From Deltaproteobacteria bacterium (GTDB taxonomy: Bacteria > Desulfobacterota > JAENJC01), in NCBI GenBank assembly GCA_016208525.1, contig JACQYJ010000076.1, positions 1 to 10,069 on the forward strand: a DNA stretch of 10,069 nt, read 5' to 3'. The notes below the pieces were generated by a model. That model saw only the letters and a program-made list of their open reading frames with translations, was not told the origin of the DNA and made no database searches. The translations under genes and the position numbers were made by a program. How positions within the stretch are numbered: position 1 is the stretch's first letter; each line of letters opens with the position of its first letter. Positions 6,592 through 10,069 of the stretch are shown piece by piece.

Positions 6592-6738
6592 CAATATTGA
6601 TTCATTCGTAAAAAGTCTTTTCTGTGGTTCGACAAGCTCACCACGAACGGAATAAAGTCAATGATTTCAACCAGACCACCGTTCGCCCTGAGCTTGTCGA
6701 AGGGTGATTTGGGACTTTTTACGAGTGCATCAATATTG
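6592..6738. repeat. 8-bp target duplication CAATATTG flanking the miniature element
   Basis: CAATATTG stands at 6592-6599 and again at 6731-6738, directly outside the miniature element. Keeping one copy restores the transposase frame exactly. Because the octamer is its own reverse complement, it could also be read as an extension of the terminal repeats; the restored frame favours a duplication. Confidence 0.75.
6600..6730. mobile_element. 131-bp miniature inverted-repeat element (MITE/REP-like)
   Basis: Terminal repeats ATTCATTCGTAAAAAGTC (6600-6617) and, in reverse complement, ATGCACTCGTAAAAAGTC (6730-6713) match at 16 of 18 positions. Inside lies a second inverted pair: TTCGACAAGCTCA..GAACGG (6628-6650) and CCGTTCGCCCTGAGCTTGTC GAA (6679-6701). 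The sequence GTTCGCCCTGAGCTTGTCGAA is, from general knowledge, a widespread REP-like palindrome in bacterial genomes. The element has no coding capacity, so it would have been moved by a transposase supplied from elsewhere. It splits the transposase gene. Confidence 0.85.
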
Positions 6739-7617
6739 CCACAATCACTTCCTCTACCTTCCCGCTGTCCAGTTCTTCTTTACGAGTCCTGCACCATTGA
6801 TTTATCTTTGCCGCATCACCGCCAAAAGCCATCCTCGCCACATTCCAGTAATGTTCTCTGGCATGGTAAAGGTCCACAATCTGTATCGCACCATGAAACT
6901 GTTCCTCTGCAATATTCCATATCCACGGAGCGCCGTCTCCTATTACACAAACCTTTCCTGCCCTGTCCATTCCACGTCTCTTCGCCTCCGCATAAATCCT
7001 GTCTGAAAACTCGTCCGCCGTTTCTTTCTTTTCCACAGGGACACCGGTGCCGTCCATACAAACATACATCATGGGGACAGGAACTGCCTTGATTGAAATA
7101 ACAGACTCCGACAATGCCAGAGCAGCCTCTTCACTGAAAAACCGTTCCGCTTCTTCGCCAATGGTATGAGATACCCTTTCTACTTCCTTTGCAGTCACAG
7201 ATATCCCCGTCATTTCTCTTATGTCTTCATGGCCCAGAACAAAAGGGCGATAAGCTCCGGCCCTTGCCATAATCCTTCTCAGACCTGGACTCAGTGATAC
7301 CCCTTCTATATCAAGGGCCTTATCCTTTGGGCTCATCCCGGTTCTCCCTTTGCTGTCATAGTAATAAGCCCGTTTTACCCATACTTCGCCCAAGACGGTA
7401 ACTACTTTCTTATTCCTGTATTCCACAAATTCAAATACACCGCCATTGTCACCGGGAATTGTCCTGCCTTTATAATCGCCGCCGTCTGAATTAAGCAGTT
7501 TCTCAAGCATCACAGCTCCGACACTGTGCATGGAGTCACGGATTTGTATTTCAAGAGATTCCAGGTCAATGCAACCTTCCTTCCCCTTGCCTCTGGAAAA
7601 TCTTGTTACTATCAGAT

Positions 7618-8031
7618 CTACTTCTTTTTGTATTTCTTCTCGAACTGCCTCTCCAATTTTTTTTTAAGCTCTTCCAGTTCTTTCATGTCCGAAATATCAG
7701 GGACAGGGCGCAGTTCACATATCTGCTCATTTATCTCAACCACCTCCCTGCAAAGCTTTATAAACTCCTGGTGATTGGCAATCTCTTTCATATATTTTTC
7801 AAGCTCCGGTCCTATTTTAAGGTTTTTTGCATAGCTCTTCCTTTTTATCGTAGTATTCCAAAGGTATTGAGGACCGTGTCCGGGATGCCCTTTCTGCGCG
7901 CAGACACAGTTCTTCTTGCCACATTTACGGTAATTTAAAGATATCATCCCCCTCCTCATGTCTCCCAACCCGGATATCCTGCGATACAGCGCTTCCCTTT
8001 TCCGCTCCAACGATTCAAGTCCTTTTTCCAT
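7618..8031 (-). CDS. First frame of the insertion sequence, DUF6788-like protein
   Basis: This is a 137-residue protein preceded by GGGAGGG, only 3-4 bases before the ATG. It begins with a charged helix (MEKGLESLERKREALYRRIS). A Cys/His cluster follows, YRKCGKKNCVCAQKGHPGHG: C, four residues, C, one residue, C, four residues, H, two residues, H, a likely zinc site. This cluster before a HGPxY-like block is typical of small DUF6788 proteins linked to transposases. The C-terminal part is coiled-coil-like (ELEELKKKLERQFEKKYKKK). The A9 run at 7657-7665 lies in its last 20 codons, where a -1 shift enters the transposase frame. It is therefore probably both a free protein and the N-terminal domain of a fused transposase. 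Its function is not established; DNA binding is a guess. The frame itself is intact. Confidence 0.75.
   Translation of the reverse strand: MEKGLESLERKREALYRRISGLGDMRRGMISLNYRKCGKKNCVCAQKGHPGHGPQYLWNTTIKRKSYAKNLKIGPELEKYMKEIANHQEFIKLCREVVEINEQICELRPVPDISDMKELEELKKKLERQFEKKYKKK
7657..7665 (-). other. A9 slippery run at the frame junction (probable -1 shift or transcript slippage)
   Basis: On the minus strand the first frame reads CTT AAA AAA AAA TTG. The transposase frame is -1 to it and its upstream stop TAA (7666-7664) uses the first two A of this run, so the overlap window begins exactly here and ends at TAG 7620-7618. Slipping back one base gives ATT GGA GAG and reads straight into the transposase. 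Long A runs at this point are the usual site of -1 frameshifting or RNA polymerase slippage in insertion sequences. Confidence 0.65.
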
Positions 8032-8040
8032 GAGCCCTCC

Positions 8041-8077
8041 CTATAAGCTGAATGTTGATCAAGCATTCAGCTTATAG
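8041..8077 (-). promoter_or_regulatory. Perfect 14-bp inverted repeat before the insertion-sequence gene
   Basis: CTATAAGCTGAATG (8041-8054) and CATTCAGCTTATAG (8064-8077) are exact reverse complements separated by TTGATCAAG, whose first eight bases are themselves palindromic. On the minus strand the stem ends just before the GGGAGGG Shine-Dalgarno of the first frame, about 10 bases from its ATG. It is not a terminator: no T-run follows on either strand. It may bind the element's own protein, or fold in read-through transcripts to limit translation. Confidence 0.6.
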
Positions 8078-8096
8078 AGCAAAAAAAAGAGTTCGT

Positions 8097-8131
8097 TAAG
8101 CTCTACCTATTTTTTTGTCGCAGACCCTAAC
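8097..8131 (-). repeat. Right terminal inverted repeat of the insertion sequence
   Basis: Read on the minus strand from 8131 inward, it matches the left end at 26 of 35 positions. The shared outer core is GTTNGGGTNTGCGACAAA. An A7 run (8110-8116, T on the plus strand) replaces the less uniform sequence at the left end. Confidence 0.7.
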
Positions 8132-8190
8132 TACGTACTTTACTATTGGAAATATTAGCTTTATATTATATTATCTAAATCCTGCAATCG

Positions 8191-8394
8191 AACTACAGAG
8201 TACACTGAGGAAACCCTTTAATGCCACTGGCAAACCCTTGTTTTAAATCTTTTCTCTGTGCACTCAAAAGGTGACTTTTTAAAAGCTCAATAATTTTTAA
8301 ATCTAAAGCATGAGAACACGGAGAAGAAAAGGGTTTTAAAAGGTTTTTATACTCAAAATTTATCTCTGTGGCCTCTGTGGTTTGCAGTTTTTAG
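8191..8394. repeat. Dispersed CGCAGAG/CTCTGTGG-type inverted repeat (copy D) before the fumarase gene
   Basis: The left arm AACTACAGAGTACACTGAGG (8191-8210) is an approximate reverse complement of the right end (CTCTGTGGCCTCTGTGGTT, about 8365-8383). An inner pair (CTTTTCTCTGTGCACTC, about 8249-8265, and GAACACGGAGAAGAAAAGG, about 8311-8329) also matches loosely. The right end shares 19 exact bases (8372-8390) with 4647-4665. The stretch 8132-8426 holds no gene apart from this. Confidence 0.55.
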
Positions 8395-8426
8395 GTATCA
8401 GCTGCCACTCTGCGACTGGAGGAGAA

Positions 8427-8972
8427 GTGAAAAATATAAATGTACCGCTTAGAGATGCAGATATTGCCGAGCTTAAGGCCGGAGAGCAGGTATTGCTCTC
8501 AGGTATTATCTATACTGCCCGTGATGCCGCCCACAGGAGGATGATAGAATCTCTTGAAAAGGGAGAAGGACTGCCAATAGATATAAACGGGCAGGTCATC
8601 TACTATGTAGGCCCAACCCCGGCAAAACCTGGAAAGGTGATCGGCTCTGCCGGGCCAACAACAAGTTCAAGGATGGATATTTATACCCCTAAGCTCCTTG
8701 ATGCAGGGCTTAAGGGAATGATAGGAAAGGGGAAGCGGTCAACGGAGGTTGTTGAATCAATAAAGAAATATAAGGCAGTATACTTCGCCGCTGCCGGAGG
8801 CGCAGGGGCATTACTTTCCAAAAGGATCAAGAAAGCAGAGGTTGTAGCATACAACGATTTAGGGCCGGAGGCCATTTACAGACTTGAGATTGAAGAATTT
8901 CCAGTTATCGTGGTAAACGACATCTATGGGAAAGACCTGTATGAAGAGGCGCAAAGAAAGGTAAAAGGTTAA
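8427..8972 (+). CDS. Fumarate hydratase class I, beta subunit
   Basis: In the two-subunit class I fumarases and related tartrate dehydratases, this subunit corresponds to the C-terminal domain; the alpha subunit carries the [4Fe-4S] cluster. The reaction is reversible hydration of fumarate to malate. The 181-residue protein has the family blocks LLSGIIYTARDAAHRR (24-39), YYVGPTP, SAGPTTSSRMD, MIGKGKRS, FAAAGGAGALLS and YNDLGPEAIYRLEIEEFPVIV, and has the normal length. GTG 8427 is chosen because GGAGGAG lies just upstream; the open frame back to TTG 8382 would use codons from the dispersed repeat. No alpha subunit precedes it, unlike the usual adjacent pair. The last codons and the TAA stop (GTA AAA GGT TAA) are made of the heptamer repeat, so the C terminus has probably been rewritten by it. 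Confidence 0.93.
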   Translation: MKNINVPLRDADIAELKAGEQVLLSGIIYTARDAAHRRMIESLEKGEGLPIDINGQVIYYVGPTPAKPGKVIGSAGPTTSSRMDIYTPKLLDAGLKGMIGKGKRSTEVVESIKKYKAVYFAAAGGAGALLSKRIKKAEVVAYNDLGPEAIYRLEIEEFPVIVVNDIYGKDLYEEAQRKVKG

Positions 8973-9061
8973 AGGTAAAAGGTTAAAGGTAAAAGGTTAA
9001 AGGTTAAAGGTTAAAGGTTAAAGGTTAAAGGTTAAAGGTTAAAGGTTAAAGGTTAAAGATT
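8957..9061 (+). repeat. Heptamer tandem array, 15 units of AAAGGTT type
   Basis: Fifteen consecutive 7-base units: three alternating AAAGGTA/AAAGGTT pairs (8957-8998), eight further AAAGGTT units (8999-9054), and a final AAAGATT (9055-9061). The first unit begins inside the fumarase gene and supplies its stop. The period-14 start followed by pure period-7 suggests growth by slippage at the right side. Confidence 0.95.
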
Positions 9062-9101
9062 AGAAGCCTTTAGCCTTTAGCCTTTAGCCTTTAGCCTTTT
9101 T
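9041..9101 (+). terminator. Possible repeat-based terminator between convergent genes
   Basis: In RNA, AAAGGUU units pair fully with the AGCCUUU units that follow (one G-U pair per unit), in several registers, and the plus strand ends in T5 (9097-9101). The stem is A/U-rich and can slide, so strength is uncertain. Placement between two converging genes supports the role. Confidence 0.35.
9065..9099 (+). repeat. Five tandem AGCCTTT units (inverted counterpart of the array)
   Basis: Five exact AGCCTTT copies; the reverse complement AAAGGCT differs by one base from the AAAGGTT unit of the preceding array. The array ends 3 bases before the cpoB stop codon (9103-9105). Confidence 0.95.
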
Positions 9102-9102
9102 C

Positions 9103-10008
9103 TTACTCCTTCATTTTCTTCTTAGCTGCTTCTGCCTGTTCGGACTTGGGATACCCCTCTACAAGTTTCTTGAAGATGGCATTGGCGCTCTTCTTGTCCC
9201 CTAATGATGAAAAGGCCATCCCCTGCTTGAGTAAGGCAGCTGAGGCCTTGCCTCCATCCGGGTATTTTTTTACAACATCGTCATAAGCGACAATTGCCTT
9301 TTCGTAACTTTTCTCGTTGTAATACGACTCCCCGATCCAGTAAAGGGCATTATCTGCATATTTTGAGCCTGGATGGATCTCCAGGTACTTCTGGAACTTC
9401 TCTCTCGCCGATTTATATTCTCCCTTCTGAAAGGTCTCATATGCATCCTTATAAGCTTCCTCAAAATTAGCGGCCTCCGAAGCTTTTCCTGTTCCCTGCT
9501 CCTTACCCTGGCGGAGAAGAACCGTAACCTGCTCAACCGATGCCATCCTCTTCTGAAGCTCTTCCAGTGTCTGGGCAATCTCCTTCATCTTAATCTCAAA
9601 TTCATCCCTGGAGCTCTTTCCTTCCTGGATACTCTTCTGTGTTGCATACCGTGTCTCCTCAAACCGGCCAGTCAACACCTGAAAATCAGACCTGATGGCA
9701 GTGATATCTGCTACAATATCTGCCTGTTTCTTTCTGATCTCCTTCTCCGTGTCCGAAAGGGCCTTTTCCAGAGCAACAATCTTTGTCGAAAACTGGACCC
9801 CCGTGCTCTTCTCTATTTCCTGAATCTTTGACTTTAGTGAATCTAACTGCAATCCAAGGGAGTCCTTTTCCTTTTTAACATCCTCAGAATCCCTCTTGAT
9901 ATCAGCAATATCCTGCTGGAGCCTGGCCCATTCGTCGTTCTTCACCATGACACAGCCGCTTAATGACAATGCCGAGATAACAAGTAGTGCAAAGTTTATT
10001 TTCTTCAT
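9103..10008 (-). CDS. cpoB: Tol-Pal system periplasmic protein CpoB/YbgF-like lipoprotein
   Basis: CpoB works with the Tol-Pal complex and peptidoglycan synthases at the division septum in the periplasm. The 301-residue protein starts with a lipoprotein signal, MKKINFALLVISALSLSGC, with the lipobox LSGC and lipidated C19. Residues about 25-165 form a long charged coiled coil (EWARLQQDIADIKRDSEDVKK and onward), the trimerising part of the family. From about 180 the C-terminal half has three TPR-type repeats: YKDAYETFQKGEYKSAREKF, ALYWIGESYYNEKSYEKAIV and ALLKQGMAFSSLGDKKSANA. GGGAGG 6 bases upstream supports the start. E. coli CpoB is periplasmic with a cleaved signal; a lipid anchor and longer coil are seen in many deltaproteobacterial and Nitrospirota versions (family knowledge). 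Pal and TolB are not in the window. Confidence 0.92.
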   Translation of the reverse strand: MKKINFALLVISALSLSGCVMVKNDEWARLQQDIADIKRDSEDVKKEKDSLGLQLDSLKSKIQEIEKSTGVQFSTKIVALEKALSDTEKEIRKKQADIVADITAIRSDFQVLTGRFEETRYATQKSIQEGKSSRDEFEIKMKEIAQTLEELQKRMASVEQVTVLLRQGKEQGTGKASEAANFEEAYKDAYETFQKGEYKSAREKFQKYLEIHPGSKYADNALYWIGESYYNEKSYEKAIVAYDDVVKKYPDGGKASAALLKQGMAFSSLGDKKSANAIFKKLVEGYPKSEQAEAAKKKMKE

Positions 10009-10049
10009 CCCTTCCCTCCCATTAAAGATAGGATTAGAGGATTAAGCTT

Positions 10050-10069
10050 ACTCCTCACTCCTCACTCCT
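10050..10069. repeat. Second heptamer tract, ACTCCTC units, cut by the window edge
   Basis: Two full ACTCCTC units and six bases of a third reach the end of the window, upstream of cpoB. Just inside it, AGGATTAG/AGGATTAA (10029-10045 region) is a short tandem 8-mer. Whether the tract continues cannot be seen. Confidence 0.7.

Larger units (their letters stand above)
6310..7664 (-). pseudogene. ISKra4-type transposase, split by an inserted element and a nonsense codon
   Basis: The transposase frame opens on the minus strand at 7663, just after a TAA (7666-7664), inside the end of the upstream frame, and runs to a stop at 6719-6721. The piece 7531-6719 begins MHSVGAVMLEKLLNSD and carries two expected catalytic aspartates: MYVCMDGTGVP and AIQIVDLYHARE. 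The rest resumes at 6591 with ELSTTSEKAEEV and contains the glutamate block GSGVLEAGCRSVIGQRLKQSG. Removing 6592-6730 joins ...VIVAIL to ELSTTSEK in frame. A TGA at 6355-6357 then interrupts RCCD-stop-SNRWEDFWEQRAAA, whose stop TAA is at 6310-6312. Fused to the first frame by a -1 shift, the ancestor would be about 527 residues. There is no start codon with a Shine-Dalgarno of its own: ATG 7531 has none. Confidence 0.9.
6278..8131 (-). mobile_element. Degenerate ISKra4-family insertion sequence
   Basis: The element encodes a DUF6788-like first frame and an ISKra4-type transposase on the minus strand. Its ends carry inverted repeats: plus-strand 6278 onward reads GTTTGGGTGTGCGACAAA and minus-strand 8131 onward reads GTTAGGGTCTGCGACAAA. 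Counting on to 35 bases, 26 match. Size is 1854 bp, or 1715 without the inserted miniature element and its duplication. No target-site duplication is visible: the flanks are ...AATCCT on the left and TACGTA... on the right. The transposase is interrupted twice, so the copy is not autonomous. Confidence 0.85.

Noticed and set aside
6661..7092. Plus-strand open frames opposite the transposase
   Set aside because: They are antisense to a clear ISKra4 transposase and start inside the miniature element; composition is that of a shadow frame.
6268..8141. Target-site duplication of the insertion sequence
   Set aside because: The bases outside the terminal repeats (ends at 6278 and 8131) do not match each other, so none can be claimed.
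8957..9099. CRISPR array
   Set aside because: The units are 7 bases with no spacers. This is a simple tandem repeat.
9373..9831. Plus-strand frame inside cpoB
   Set aside because: Leu/Ser-rich mirror of a coiled-coil gene on the other strand; no start signal or homology recognised.

Overview
This is a bacterial, probably diderm chromosomal window from an anaerobic or microaerophilic lineage. Diderm is suggested by a lipoprotein of the Tol-Pal system and a beta-barrel porin ending in F. The bacterioferritin resembles the Desulfovibrio type, and a two-subunit class I fumarase subunit and a three-cysteine NadA are present. A Nitrospirota or Desulfobacterota-like source is my best guess. That is inference: no rRNA or marker gene is present.

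Layout. Positions 1-358 hold the start of a minus-strand toxin-antitoxin pair: a ribbon-helix-helix antitoxin, its promoter, and a PIN-domain toxin cut by the window edge. Positions 619-3832 form a tight plus-strand run: quinolinate synthase (nadA), a Nudix hydrolase, a WbuC-type cupin, queC (7-cyano-7-deazaguanine synthase), and a class I glutamine-amidotransferase-like hydrolase whose N-terminal third is broken by a frame-disrupting deletion. The shared themes are NAD and 7-deazapurine synthesis and nucleotide clean-up. Facing this run, on the minus strand, are a bacterioferritin (3960-4517) and a phosphate-selective-porin-type outer-membrane protein (4802-5950). The porin has a clear promoter with two palindromes.

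Positions 6278-8131 are a degenerate ISKra4-type insertion sequence on the minus strand with recognisable terminal inverted repeats. Its first frame (a DUF6788-like, Cys/His-motif protein) ends in an A9 run exactly where the -1 transposase frame opens, so the transposase was probably made by frameshifting or transcript slippage. The transposase is now dead: a 131-bp miniature inverted-repeat element sits in it, flanked by an 8-bp duplication (CAATATTG), and a TGA interrupts it 15 codons before the ancestral stop. Removing the element and one duplication rejoins the frame exactly.

Positions 8427-8972 encode a class I fumarase beta subunit with no alpha subunit upstream. It runs into a heptamer repeat array (AAAGGTT units, then inverted AGCCTTT units) that separates it from the convergent cpoB (ybgF)-like gene at 9103-10008. 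A second heptamer tract begins upstream of cpoB at the window end.

Small dispersed repeats of a CGCAGAGG/CCTCTGTGG type occur at about 471-500, 1955-1975, 4567-4668 and 8191-8394, all between genes. I found no tRNA, rRNA, riboswitch or CRISPR array.
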